This document shows positions 49,740 through 58,737 of a DNA stretch of 62,385 bases, piece by piece; within the stretch, counting starts at the first letter, position 1; each line of letters starts with the position of its first letter. The position numbers and the translations under genes were made by a program. Under the pieces are notes generated by a model. The model did not search any database, had not been told where the DNA came from, and was given only the letters and a program-made list of their open reading frames with translations. The stretch spans positions 1 through 62,385 of the forward strand of contig JAWOHX010000103.1 of the NCBI GenBank assembly GCA_046484975.1, written 5' to 3'. The stretch comes from JAWOHX01 sp046484975 (GTDB lineage Bacteria; Bacillota; Clostridia; DUPQ01).

Positions 49740-50799
49740 GATATCGAAAAGAGGGGAAATCTCAAGAAAAAGAAGTTTCACCATAAAAATACTCGGGGTG
49801 CTGGGAGCGTTCGCCTTCACATCCATCCTTCTTCTCTTGTTGGGCCACAATCCTTTTGCGGTTTTCTATTCCATGCTGACAGGTGCCTTCTCCAACTTTT
49901 TCAGGATACGGGGGACCCTGATCCGCGCCATTCCCCTGGCCATCACGGCACTGGGCATTTCCATCGCCTTCCGGATGAAATTCTGGAACATCGGGGGGGA
50001 AGGACAAATCATGATGGGGGCATTCGCTGCGACTTTCGTGGCATTGAACTTCGGGGATCTCCCCAGGGCACTGATGCTGGTCCTGATGGCCCTGGCCGCT
50101 TTTCTTTTCGGAGGCCTGTGGGCCTTCATTCCTGCGGTCTTCAAGGTGAAGTTCGGGACCAATGAGACCCTGTTCACCCTGATGCTGAACTATATCGCCC
50201 TGAAATGGGTGGGCTATCTCCAGTACAATGCCTGGAAGGACCCCCGGGCCATGGGGTTCCCGAAAATTGCCACCTTCGGCACGAATGCCCGGCTCCCCGA
50301 AGTGCTTGGCATCCATGCCGGCTGGATCATCGCCATTCTCGTGGCTGTTTTCGTCTACCTGCTGGTCAGCCATACAAAAAAAGGATATGAGATCAATGTG
50401 GTGGGGGGAAGCGTGAACACCGCCAGGTATTCCGGGATGAAGGTCGGCAGAATCATCATCCTTTCCCTGATATTGAGCGGTGGCATTGCAGGCCTGACGG
50501 GTTTCGTCCAGGTCGCAGGGGTATCCCATACCCTGTCCGTGAACACCTCGGCGGGAGCGGGTTTCACCGCCATCATCGTCGCCTGGCTGGCAAAGCTCCA
50601 CCCGGCATATATCATTCTGGTTTCCATCCTGTTCGCGGGGATGATCCAAGGGGGTTCCTATATCCAATCCGCTTTTGCCATCCCGGAATCTGTGGCGGTG
50701 ATCCTTCATGGAATCATCCTGCTGTTCGTCCTGGGCAGCGAGTTTTTCATCCAGTACAGAATCAACATTGACAAGAAAGAGGAGGTGGAGGCTGAATGA
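49732..50799 (+). CDS. ABC importer permease, YufP/NupC-type
   Basis: A 355-aa membrane protein with about ten hydrophobic segments of the BPD_transp_2 type. FWNIGGEGQIMMGAFAA near residue 84 and FKVKFGTNETLFTLMLNYIA are family motifs. It pairs with the next permease to form the heterodimeric channel. It starts inside the ATPase gene and overlaps the second permease by 4 nt. Confidence 0.92.
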   Translation: MLRISKRGEISRKRSFTIKILGVLGAFAFTSILLLLLGHNPFAVFYSMLTGAFSNFFRIRGTLIRAIPLAITALGISIAFRMKFWNIGGEGQIMMGAFAATFVALNFGDLPRALMLVLMALAAFLFGGLWAFIPAVFKVKFGTNETLFTLMLNYIALKWVGYLQYNAWKDPRAMGFPKIATFGTNARLPEVLGIHAGWIIAILVAVFVYLLVSHTKKGYEINVVGGSVNTARYSGMKVGRIIILSLILSGGIAGLTGFVQVAGVSHTLSVNTSAGAGFTAIIVAWLAKLHPAYIILVSILFAGMIQGGSYIQSAFAIPESVAVILHGIILLFVLGSEFFIQYRINIDKKEEVEAE

Positions 50800-51731
50800 A
50801 CATGGTGTTGCTCCTGTCCGCAGCCATCCAGGCGGGCACTCCTCTTCTACTGGCCACCGTGGGGGAAAGCCTGACGGAAAAAGCGGGGAACCTCAACCTT
50901 GGGGTGGAGGGCATGATGCTGGTGGGGGCTGTATCGGGCTTCATCGGCGCATACAACACGGGGAGCGCACTTTTCGGCATCCTCATGGCAATCCTGTCGG
51001 GAATCCTCATTTCATCGGTGTACGCCTTCATCACTGTCACGCTGCGGGCGAATCAAATCGTCACCGGCCTTGCCATCACCATCCTGGGCACCGGTCTTGC
51101 AGGGTTCCTGGGCAAGAACTATGTGGGCATGGTCCTTTCCAACACGGTGAAAGGAATCCTCCAGACAAAGATCCGCATCCCCCTGCTGGGGGATATCCCT
51201 TTTGTCGGGGACATCCTGTTCAACAACGACATCATGATCTATATGGCTTTTCTCATTGCAGTGCTGGCGGGTCTTTACATCAGCAGGACCAGGACGGGGC
51301 TCAAGCTCCGGGCTGTGGGTGAAAATCCTTACGCTGCGGATGCAGCCGGCATCAACGTGTCGCTTTTCAAATACATCCATATCATGATCGGCGGGGCCCT
51401 CTGTGGCCTTGGAGGGAGTTATCTCTCCCTGGTGTATATCCCGGTCTGGCAGGACAATGTGGTGGCGGGGAGGGGATGGATCGCCGTTGCACTGGTGATA
51501 TTCGTCGGCTGGAACCCCATCAAGGCCGTATTGGGGGCCTATGTCTTCGGGGGATTGGACATCCTGGGGTTCAGGCTCCAGAAGTTCGAGTGGAAGATTC
51601 CCCAGGACTTCATCGACATGCTTCCTTACATCGCCACCATCATCGTGCTGGTTGCCTCGTCCATCAACAAGAAAAAGAAACATCCGCCGCCTTCATGGCT
51701 GGGCAGGGAGTATTTCAGGGAAGACAGATGA
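50796..51731 (+). CDS. ABC importer permease, YufQ-type
   Basis: A 311-aa permease of the same family, with the motif EKAGNLNLGVEGMMLVGA near residue 28 and LRAVGENPYAADAAGI in the cytoplasmic loop. About eight to nine membrane segments; basic C-terminus. It closes the xpt-importer operon. A 59-bp gap precedes efp. Confidence 0.92.
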   Translation: MNMVLLLSAAIQAGTPLLLATVGESLTEKAGNLNLGVEGMMLVGAVSGFIGAYNTGSALFGILMAILSGILISSVYAFITVTLRANQIVTGLAITILGTGLAGFLGKNYVGMVLSNTVKGILQTKIRIPLLGDIPFVGDILFNNDIMIYMAFLIAVLAGLYISRTRTGLKLRAVGENPYAADAAGINVSLFKYIHIMIGGALCGLGGSYLSLVYIPVWQDNVVAGRGWIAVALVIFVGWNPIKAVLGAYVFGGLDILGFRLQKFEWKIPQDFIDMLPYIATIIVLVASSINKKKKHPPPSWLGREYFREDR

Positions 51732-51790
51732 TGTTGATTTTTGGCACGGTATATTGTAGACTCTATTTGATTGACTGAGGAGGTATATGT

Positions 51791-52348
51791 ATGTTATTCG
51801 CCGGTGATTTTAGAAACGGGCTGTCTTTTGAAATGGACGGGCAGCTTTTCCAGATTGTGGAGTTCCAGCATGTAAAACCGGGGAAAGGGGCAGCTTTCGT
51901 CAGGGCGAAGATCCGCAACATCCTGACAGGTTCCATCCATGAAAGGACGTTCAACCCCAACGAAAAATTCGAAAGGGCGATCATTGAGAGAAAGGACATG
52001 CAGTACCTTTACAAAGACGGCGAGCTTTTCTATTTCATGGACATGGAGTCATATGAGCAGATACCCCTCAATGCCAACACACTGGGGGATTCCCTGAAGT
52101 TCATCAAGGAAAACGAGACTGTCCAGATGCTCTCCCATAAAAGCAACATATTCGGCGTGGAACCGCCGAATTTTGTGGTGCTGGAAGTCATACAGACAGA
52201 GCCCGGATACAAGGGGGACACTGCCCAGGGAGCCACCAAGCCGGCGACCGTGGAGACTGGCGCCGTTGTGAAGGTTCCTCTGTTCATCAACATCGGTGAA
52301 AAGATCCGCATTGATACAAGAAGCGGCGAATATATGGAACGGGCATAG
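51791..52348 (+). CDS. efp: Elongation factor P
   Basis: A 185-aa translation factor that relieves stalling at polyproline. The N-terminal KOW-like domain ends in KPGKGAAFVRAKIRN, whose Lys lies at the usual modified position (~33). Two OB domains follow, the last containing VPLFINIGEKIRIDTRSGEY. ATG at 51791 follows GAGGAGGTATATGT. It is separated from aroQ-pepQ, its common partners, by the xpt-importer cluster. Confidence 0.96.
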   Translation: MLFAGDFRNGLSFEMDGQLFQIVEFQHVKPGKGAAFVRAKIRNILTGSIHERTFNPNEKFERAIIERKDMQYLYKDGELFYFMDMESYEQIPLNANTLGDSLKFIKENETVQMLSHKSNIFGVEPPNFVVLEVIQTEPGYKGDTAQGATKPATVETGAVVKVPLFINIGEKIRIDTRSGEYMERA

Positions 52349-52364
52349 GCGGAAGGGGAAAATC

Positions 52365-53099
52365 ATGACAACGAACATCACTGTATGGAACGAAGGAAGG
52401 CACGAGAAAGAAAACAAGCAGATTGCGTCGGTCTATCCCAAAGGCATCCATGGGGCCATCGCCGACCACCTCGGAAAAGAGAAGAATTTCTCCGTGAGGA
52501 CTGCCACCCTGGACGATCCGGAACAAGGTCTGCCGGATGCGGTCCTTTCGGACACGGATGTTTTGATCTGGTGGGGGCACTGCGCCCATGGGGAGGTCAG
52601 GGACGAGCTGGTGGAAAGAATAAGGGAAAGGGTCAACGGCGGGATGGGCATCATCGTGCTGCATTCCGGCCACTATTCCAAGATATTCAAGAAACTGCTG
52701 GGGACCAGCGGGACCCTCAAATGGAGGGAGGTCAATGAGAAGACCAGATTATGGGTGGTCAATCCCAACCATCCCATCGCAGAGGGCATCGGCCCATATA
52801 TCGAGCTTCCCGGGGAGGAAATGTACGGGGAGCCCTTCGGCATACCAAATCCCGATGAATTGGTCTTCATCTCCTGGTTCGAGGGAGGGGAGGTCTTCCG
52901 TTCGGGCTGCTGCTTCCAAGTGGAAAGGGGCAGGATGTTCTATTTCCAGCCCGGCCATGAGACATATCCCATTTATCACCACCCGGAGATCATGAAGGTC
53001 ATCGCCAACGCCTGCCGCTGGGCAGCCCCCACGGGGAAGGTCATGGACAGGCTGGACTGCGAAAACGTCAAGGTTCCCCTGGAAGAGGTCGGGAAATGA
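52365..53099 (+). CDS. ThuA-like (trehalose utilisation) domain protein
   Basis: A 244-aa protein of the ThuA class I glutamine amidotransferase-like fold: ITVWNEGRHEKEN at the start, TDVLIWWGHCAHGEV, GIIVLHSGHYSKIFKK, and YFQPGHETYPIYHHPEI near the end. ThuA proteins take part in disaccharide catabolism with Gfo/Idh-type oxidoreductases, and recent work on relatives suggests 3-keto-glycoside metabolism. ATG at 52365 follows GGAAGGGGAAAATC. It overlaps the Gfo/Idh gene by 4 nt. Confidence 0.88.
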   Translation: MTTNITVWNEGRHEKENKQIASVYPKGIHGAIADHLGKEKNFSVRTATLDDPEQGLPDAVLSDTDVLIWWGHCAHGEVRDELVERIRERVNGGMGIIVLHSGHYSKIFKKLLGTSGTLKWREVNEKTRLWVVNPNHPIAEGIGPYIELPGEEMYGEPFGIPNPDELVFISWFEGGEVFRSGCCFQVERGRMFYFQPGHETYPIYHHPEIMKVIANACRWAAPTGKVMDRLDCENVKVPLEEVGK

Positions 53100-54151
53100 G
53101 CAACATGAAATACAGGCATGTGACCATCGGGGCCGGAGGGGTGGCCTTGTACAAGCATATTCCCGGGTACATGGGACTTGGGAACGTCCAGGTGTGCGCC
53201 GCCTATGACCCCAGTGCAGGCGCACTGGCGAACCTGAAGGGGAAGTTCCCTTCCATCAATACCTATTCGGATTACGAGGAGATGCTCTGCAAGGAAACCC
53301 CGGACATCGCAAGCGTATGCTCACCAAATAAATTCCACAGGGACTATGCGGTGGATCTCCTGGGCAGGGGCATCCATGTGCATCTGGAAAAGCCCATCGC
53401 CATGAACGAGCAGGAAGCGGGGGACATCATCCGGGCGAAGGACTCCTCCACCGCCCTGCTCATGCTCGGACTCAACAACCGTTTCACCAACGAGGCCTGT
53501 TTTGTCCGGGACTATATATGTTCAGGCGGCCTGGGGGAAATCTACTATGTGCGCTGCGGATGGAGGAGAAGACGGAACATTCCCTCGCTGGGCAGTTGGT
53601 TCACCAGAAAAGATTTGTCGGGAGGGGGACCCCTCATCGACCTGGGAGTGCATTTCATTGATCTGACCCTGCATTTCATGGGGTATCCGGAAGCCTTGTC
53701 GGTATCGGCTTCCACCTATAGGAAATTCGGCGGATGCAAGTCTAAAAACCAGAGGAAGGCGGACGTGCCCGAAGCCGGGGATTATGATGTGGAGGACCTT
53801 GCGCTGGGTTTCATACGCCTTGACAACGGTGCGACCATGGCCTATGAGTTTTCCTATGCCCTCAATACCGAGAAGGAGGAATATTTCTATGAGATGTTCG
53901 GAACCAGGGGAGGGGTCACGTTCCATTCCGGGCAACTGAAAATTTATTCCGAGATCAATGACACCGTGGTGGACATCACGCCCGTCACGAATTATCCAAA
54001 ACCGGAGATCAACGAGTTCAAGCACTTCATCGACGCCATCGAGGGGAAGGCAGCGCTTCTCGCCCCTCCCGAGGAAGGAAAAAAGATGATGGCCATCATC
54101 GACGCCGCCTACCGTTCCGCAGAAATGAAGAAGGAAGTAGTGCTGACATAA
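53096..54151 (+). CDS. Gfo/Idh/MocA-family oxidoreductase
   Basis: A 351-aa NAD(P)-dependent sugar oxidoreductase. The N-terminal Rossmann region (HVTIGAGGVALYKHIPGY) lacks the neat GxGxxG. The family motif is HLEKPIAMN at ~98-106. The C-terminal dimerisation domain includes GGGPLIDLGVHFIDL (~180), with the catalytic His. Co-translation with ThuA suggests a joint sugar oxidation or epimerisation pathway. Substrate unknown. Confidence 0.9.
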   Translation: MSNMKYRHVTIGAGGVALYKHIPGYMGLGNVQVCAAYDPSAGALANLKGKFPSINTYSDYEEMLCKETPDIASVCSPNKFHRDYAVDLLGRGIHVHLEKPIAMNEQEAGDIIRAKDSSTALLMLGLNNRFTNEACFVRDYICSGGLGEIYYVRCGWRRRRNIPSLGSWFTRKDLSGGGPLIDLGVHFIDLTLHFMGYPEALSVSASTYRKFGGCKSKNQRKADVPEAGDYDVEDLALGFIRLDNGATMAYEFSYALNTEKEEYFYEMFGTRGGVTFHSGQLKIYSEINDTVVDITPVTNYPKPEINEFKHFIDAIEGKAALLAPPEEGKKMMAIIDAAYRSAEMKKEVVLT

Positions 54152-55035
54152 TGCCGGAAAGAAAAAAACTGGACCAGGACAACTACAAGGAGATTCTCCC
54201 GTATTTTGCTTATTCGCCTCGATACATGTCCCTGGCGAAATTCTCCACCCAGTACATCTGGAGGCATCAGACGGGGCTTGAATACTATATCCTCGATGAC
54301 ATGCTCTTTTTGTTTGAAAGCAAATTCAATGATTCCGCGGTATGCCCAATGGGCCCCGGAGACTTGAAAAAAGCGGTGGACCATATCTTTTGCAATGAGA
54401 AGACCGGGATCATCTATTGCATCGGAAAAGAGCAAAAAATCATCCTGGAAGAATCATATCCGGTGGTCCCCTACAGGGATTTCTTTGAATATGTCTACTT
54501 CACAAAAGATCAGGTCGAGTTGAAAGGGAGACGCTACAACAAGAAGCGGAACCACATCAATAAGTTCCATTCCCTGTATCAGCACGAATACAAGCGGATC
54601 GATTGCCACGACCATGAAGAGATCAGGAAGGTCATCGGAAAGTGGTGCGAGAACAGCGATTTCGGGGATGAGGCCCTCTCCTGTGAGAAAAATGCCATCA
54701 CGGAGCTTCTGAGCAATGAAGTTGATATCGGCTGCAAGGCCGCTTCCGTCTATATCAATGGGAAAATGGTGGCCTTCACCATCGGCGAGCAGATTTTCCC
54801 CGACATGGTGGTGGTGCATTTTGAAAAGGCGGACACGGAATTTCAGGGGCTCTACCAGACCATGGCCAGGGAATACCTTGCCAATGAATGGCCGGACATC
54901 AAGTATGTGAACCGGCAGGAAGACATGGGGATACCCGGCCTTCGCAAGGCCAAGGAATCCTATTATCCTGAGTTTTATGTGGAGAACCATTGCATCCGAA
55001 AAGAGGGACAGGTTCATCAGGCGCTTTCCCTGTGA
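54151..55035 (+). CDS. DUF2156 (LPG-synthase C-terminal-like acyltransferase fold) protein
   Basis: A 294-aa soluble protein with two GNAT-like halves as in the C-terminal domain of lysylphosphatidylglycerol synthases, without the membrane flippase part. KGRRYNKKRNHINKFHSLY at ~128 and QTMAREYLANEWPDIKYVNR with EDMGIPGLRKAKESYYPEF at the end are family patterns. It may transfer an aminoacyl group, but the acceptor is unknown. The start codon shares its A with the previous stop (TAATG), so the thuA-Gfo/Idh-DUF2156 genes act as one unit. Confidence 0.82.
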   Translation: MPERKKLDQDNYKEILPYFAYSPRYMSLAKFSTQYIWRHQTGLEYYILDDMLFLFESKFNDSAVCPMGPGDLKKAVDHIFCNEKTGIIYCIGKEQKIILEESYPVVPYRDFFEYVYFTKDQVELKGRRYNKKRNHINKFHSLYQHEYKRIDCHDHEEIRKVIGKWCENSDFGDEALSCEKNAITELLSNEVDIGCKAASVYINGKMVAFTIGEQIFPDMVVVHFEKADTEFQGLYQTMAREYLANEWPDIKYVNRQEDMGIPGLRKAKESYYPEFYVENHCIRKEGQVHQALSL

Positions 55036-55061
55036 TATAATGCAGATGCCGGAGGTGGACG

Positions 55062-55454
55062 ATGACAGAAGAAACCAAGACGGGTGTCCAGAACGAAGAT
55101 GAATTCATAGGCGAACTCAAAGTCACCAACGAAGTGGTTGCCATCATAGCAGGTCTTGCAACTGTGGAGGAGGAAGGTGTATATGCTATGAGCGGAAACC
55201 TGACCGGAGGCATCGCCGAGGCATTGGGCATCAGGAATCTTTCCAAAGGAATCAAGGTGGACGTTCGGGAAGGCGCTGCCCACATCAACATCCACATCAT
55301 TGTGGAGTTCGGCGCCCGGATACCCGAAGTGGCATGGAACATCCAGGAAAAGGTGAAGAAGATCGTCCAGAAAATGACCGGCCTGAAGGTCACGGAAGTG
55401 AACATCCATGTGCAGGGTGTCAACATTCCCCGGAACATCGAGATGGACCGGTGA
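55062..55454 (+). CDS. yqhY: Asp23/Gls24-family protein (YqhY-like)
   Basis: A 130-aa DUF322 protein: GELKVTNEVVAIIAGLATVEEEGVYAM near the N-terminus, VDVREGAAHINIHIIVEFG, then VQKMTGLKVTEVNIHVQGV. In Bacillus YqhY influences fatty acid (acetyl-CoA carboxylase) regulation and envelope stress. The neighbouring membrane anchor supports envelope localisation. TATAAT at 55036-55041 may be a promoter of its own; GGAGGTGGACG precedes the ATG. Confidence 0.9.
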   Translation: MTEETKTGVQNEDEFIGELKVTNEVVAIIAGLATVEEEGVYAMSGNLTGGIAEALGIRNLSKGIKVDVREGAAHINIHIIVEFGARIPEVAWNIQEKVKKIVQKMTGLKVTEVNIHVQGVNIPRNIEMDR

Positions 55455-55516
55455 CGCCCGGATGACCGTGGCCCGCTGAAAGGTATCGTATCAGAAGAAA
55501 GAAAGGATGAGTTTTT

Positions 55517-56056
55517 ATGAGGAAAATCAGATCGTTGTTGATCGCGTTGAATTTCATCATCACGACAGTTTTCAGTTTTTTCGGCATGTACCTGATGGTG
55601 AATGTATATTATGCCAGGGAAGTGGGGAACATCCTGTTTGACAGCAGAATCCTCTCTTCGGTGAGGATCATCCCGTTCCTGTGCTTTTTGATTGTCATCG
55701 TGTCGAACGTCCTGTTCCTGTTCACCTTCAAGCGGAAGGACAGGACAAAGGAAGCTGTCCGCATCTCCAATCCGGCAGGCGTCATCAGCATATCCGCCCA
55801 ATCCATTGAGAGCCTTGCCAAGCTGGAAGCCCAGCAGATGGAGAATATTTCAGACATCAGGACAAGGATCATCAGCACCGACAACAAAGCCACCATCGAG
55901 GTGATGGTAAAGGTTCCCCCGGTCATCTCCATACCGGAGGTGTCTGCTGCCCTGCAGAGCCGGATCAAGAACAAGATCATCGAGACGACCGGCATCGAGA
56001 TTGCAAGCGTCAGGATCATCGTGGACGGTATCCTGGAGCCCGTGAGGCACCAATGA
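55517..56056 (+). CDS. amaP: AmaP-like alkaline-shock membrane anchor protein
   Basis: A 179-aa protein with two N-terminal membrane segments (~8-28 and ~50-70) and a C-terminal cytoplasmic Asp23-like half (ISIEVSAQS-type SISAQSIESLA, then VRIIVDGILEP). AmaP anchors Asp23-type proteins at the membrane in staphylococci. The YqhY-like gene just upstream is the natural partner. It overlaps nusB by 4 nt. Confidence 0.85.
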   Translation: MRKIRSLLIALNFIITTVFSFFGMYLMVNVYYAREVGNILFDSRILSSVRIIPFLCFLIVIVSNVLFLFTFKRKDRTKEAVRISNPAGVISISAQSIESLAKLEAQQMENISDIRTRIISTDNKATIEVMVKVPPVISIPEVSAALQSRIKNKIIETTGIEIASVRIIVDGILEPVRHQ

Positions 56057-56445
56057 GCAGAAAAAAAGCCAGGGAGACGGCATTCAAGCTCCTGTACCAG
56101 ACCCAGATCAACAAGGACGACATTCTGGAGCAGTTGCTGACATATTTTGAGGAGAATCCCACGGATGATGCCTCCAGGGAATACATCCAGGAGGTTGTCA
56201 CCGGTGTGAACACGCATCTGGAGGAGATCGACGCCAGCATCCGGAAATTCATCGCAGCCTCATGGAAGATTGAACGGATCTCCAAAATTGATTTGTCCAT
56301 CCTGCGGCTGGGGTATTATGAGATTGTTTACCGGGACGACATCCCGAAGGGCGTCGCCATCAACGAGGCCGTTGAGATCGCAAAGGAATATGGGTCGGAC
56401 CAGTCGGGAAGGTTTGTCAACGGGGTATTGGCAAATATTTCATAG
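56053..56445 (+). CDS. nusB: Transcription antitermination factor NusB
   Basis: A 130-aa all-helical RNA-binding protein that acts in rRNA antitermination. RKKARETAFKLLYQTQIN at the N-terminus and VAINEAVEIAKEYGSDQSGRFVNGVL at the C-terminus are diagnostic. ATG at 56053 overlaps the AmaP stop. It is followed by xseA after 12 nt, as in many Firmicutes once folD is omitted. Confidence 0.95.
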   Translation: MSRKKARETAFKLLYQTQINKDDILEQLLTYFEENPTDDASREYIQEVVTGVNTHLEEIDASIRKFIAASWKIERISKIDLSILRLGYYEIVYRDDIPKGVAINEAVEIAKEYGSDQSGRFVNGVLANIS

Positions 56446-56457
56446 CAGGGAAAAGCA

Positions 56458-57675
56458 ATGACCGAGATTTATACCGTATCACAGATCAATGCATATTTTA
56501 AAACACTTGTGGCATCCGATGAGATCTTGTCGGATGTCGGCATAAAGGGGGAAATCTCCAATTTCAGGCACCATCATTCCGGGCACATGTATTTTACGCT
56601 CAAGGATGAACGGGCAGTGGTCCGGTGCGTGATGTTTTCCTATGCGGCCATGGATCTCGAGTTTGCTCCGAGGGACGGTATGCTGGTTGTGGCCAGGGGA
56701 TACATGTCCGTGTATGAGAGGGACGGCCAGTTTCAGCTGGTCGTCAAAGACATGGCGGAATACGGGCAGGGGGACCTCTTTGCCATGTTCCAGCAGCTTA
56801 AAGCAAGGCTCGCGGAAGAAGGACTGTTCCGGGAATCCCATAAAAAGGCCCTTCCCTTTCTTCCTTTGTCCATCGGTGTTGTGACCTCCCGGACAGGGGC
56901 GGTCATCAATGACATCCGCAATGTCCTGGACAGGCGTTTTTATAACCACAGGCTGATCCTGTATCCCGCCAGCGTACAGGGGAAAGGCGCGGAAAAGGAG
57001 ATCATCAAAGGCCTGGACTATTTCAACCGTACCGGAAGCGTGGACGTCATCATACTGGGAAGGGGAGGGGGATCCCTGGAGGACCTTTGGCCCTTCAATG
57101 AAGAAAGCCTTGCCCGTGCCATATACCGTTCCGGCATCCCCGTGGTGTCTGCGGTGGGCCATGAGACCGATTACACCATATCCGATTTTGTGGCCGATCT
57201 TCGGGCACCTACGCCTTCTGCTGCGGCAGAGCTGGTGATGCCTGAGAAATCCGTGCTTTCAACAACCATCCGGAGCCAGTCGTCAAGGCTTTCCAACGCC
57301 ATGCAGGCGCTGGTCCGGGACAGGGAAAAAAGAATCGAAGGAATCAGGAACCGGCCCGTGTTCAAAAGGCCGCTGGAATATGTGCTGCTCCTTCAGATGA
57401 ATCTGGATTTCATTGCTGAGCGCTTCAGGAAGTCCATGCAGCGGATGGCCGAGGGAAAACAGGAAAAGCTGTCAAGGAACGGGGCCCTGTTGGAAGCGCT
57501 GGGCCCTGCCGGGGTCCTGAACCGGGGATACAGCATCACATACAAGGCTGACGGCATCCTCAGGAGCATCCGGGATGTGGAGGAAGGGGACATCGTGGTG
57601 ACGGAGCTGAAAGACGGGAAATTCGCCGGGAAGGTGACCGGCAAGGAGGACAGGAATGAAGAATCTGACATTTGA
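56458..57675 (+). CDS. xseA: Exodeoxyribonuclease VII large subunit
   Basis: A 405-aa protein. The N-terminal OB-fold (KGEISNFRHHHSGHMYFTLKD) is followed by the catalytic core with GVVTSRTGAVINDI, ILGRGGGSLEDLWPFNEE and VSAVGHETDYTISDFVADLRAPTPSAAAE. A helical tail binds XseB. It overlaps xseB by 20 nt in another frame, which should balance expression of the two subunits. Confidence 0.95.
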   Translation: MTEIYTVSQINAYFKTLVASDEILSDVGIKGEISNFRHHHSGHMYFTLKDERAVVRCVMFSYAAMDLEFAPRDGMLVVARGYMSVYERDGQFQLVVKDMAEYGQGDLFAMFQQLKARLAEEGLFRESHKKALPFLPLSIGVVTSRTGAVINDIRNVLDRRFYNHRLILYPASVQGKGAEKEIIKGLDYFNRTGSVDVIILGRGGGSLEDLWPFNEESLARAIYRSGIPVVSAVGHETDYTISDFVADLRAPTPSAAAELVMPEKSVLSTTIRSQSSRLSNAMQALVRDREKRIEGIRNRPVFKRPLEYVLLLQMNLDFIAERFRKSMQRMAEGKQEKLSRNGALLEALGPAGVLNRGYSITYKADGILRSIRDVEEGDIVVTELKDGKFAGKVTGKEDRNEESDI

Positions 57676-57871
57676 CGGGATGATGAAGGAACTCGAGGAG
57701 ATCGTGGCAATGCTGGAAGCCGGGGATGTTCCCCTGGAGAAGGCCATGGAAAAATACAAGGAAGGCGCTTTGCTGATCAGCCGGATGGATGAAATCCTCC
57801 AGAAGGCGAAGAAAGAGATCATCACCGTGGGACCGGATGAGTCCTTGGAAAAAGACCATGAACCTGTCTGA
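57656..57871 (+). CDS. xseB: Exodeoxyribonuclease VII small subunit
   Basis: A 71-aa coiled-coil subunit: TFDGMMKELEEIVAMLEAGD then LEKAMEKYKEGALLI. ATG at 57656 lies within xseA (GGAGGACAGGA upstream), and its end overlaps ispA by 14 nt. Confidence 0.93.
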   Translation: MKNLTFDGMMKELEEIVAMLEAGDVPLEKAMEKYKEGALLISRMDEILQKAKKEIITVGPDESLEKDHEPV

Positions 57872-58736
57872 TTTTCATTGCAGGCTGACTGCATGCAGGG
57901 AAATGGTGGATGAGGCGCTGATGAAGACCCTGGACGGGTTTTCGGGCTGCCCTCCGGCACTGAAGGAAGCCATGCGCTACAGCATCTGTGCAGGAGGAAA
58001 AAGGGTCAGGCCCATGTTGTTGATTCTTACATATGAGGCATCAGGAAAGACGGACCTGGATGGGGTCATGCCTTTTGCCTGCGCGCTGGAGATGATCCAC
58101 ACCTATTCCCTGATCCATGACGACCTTCCAGCAATGGACAATGACGACTACAGGAGAGGCATCCCCACAAGCCACAAAGTGCATGGGGAAGCCCTTGCCA
58201 TATTGGCGGGAGATGCTCTTCTAAACGGTGCATTTGAGGTCATGCTTGATCATGCAACCACGGAGCAGGCCATCCGGGCGGCTTCCATCATTGCCAGGGC
58301 ATCGGGGGCAGGAGGGATGATCGGCGGCCAGGTGTATGACCTGGAAGGAACAAGGGACGAGGCATCCCTGATGCAGATGCATGCCATGAAAACGGGAAAA
58401 CTGATTGAAGCCGCCGTTCTTGCGGGGGGATGCCTGTCTAGTGCGAAGCCCGGGACCATGAAAAAACTTCAGGAATATGCCGTGCACATCGGCATCGCTT
58501 TTCAGATCAGGGATGACATCCTGGATGTCACCTCCAGCAGGCAGTCACTGGGGAAAGATCCGGGAAGCGACGAAAAAAACGCCAAAATGACGTATCCGGT
58601 CCTGTTCGGAATCAAGGGTTCCCTGGAACGACAGGCAATGCACACCCGCAGCGCGGTGGATGCACTGGTGGGACTGCCCAAGGCATATGGCATCCTGGCG
58701 CAATTCGCGGACATGCTGGAGGAAAGAGAGGGCTGA
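57858..58736 (+). CDS. ispA: (2E,6E)-farnesyl diphosphate synthase
   Basis: A 292-aa trans-prenyltransferase. The first Asp-rich motif is DDLPAMDNDDYRRG near residue 82, the second is IRDDILDVTSS at ~215, and GGKRVRPML is near the N-terminus. It elongates DMAPP/IPP made by the MEP pathway (dxs downstream, ispH at 5558). ATG at 57858 is the last plausible start, and a longer in-frame opening at 57789 would lie within xseB. Confidence 0.93.
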   Translation: MNLSDFHCRLTACREMVDEALMKTLDGFSGCPPALKEAMRYSICAGGKRVRPMLLILTYEASGKTDLDGVMPFACALEMIHTYSLIHDDLPAMDNDDYRRGIPTSHKVHGEALAILAGDALLNGAFEVMLDHATTEQAIRAASIIARASGAGGMIGGQVYDLEGTRDEASLMQMHAMKTGKLIEAAVLAGGCLSSAKPGTMKKLQEYAVHIGIAFQIRDDILDVTSSRQSLGKDPGSDEKNAKMTYPVLFGIKGSLERQAMHTRSAVDALVGLPKAYGILAQFADMLEEREG

Positions 58737-58737
58737 T

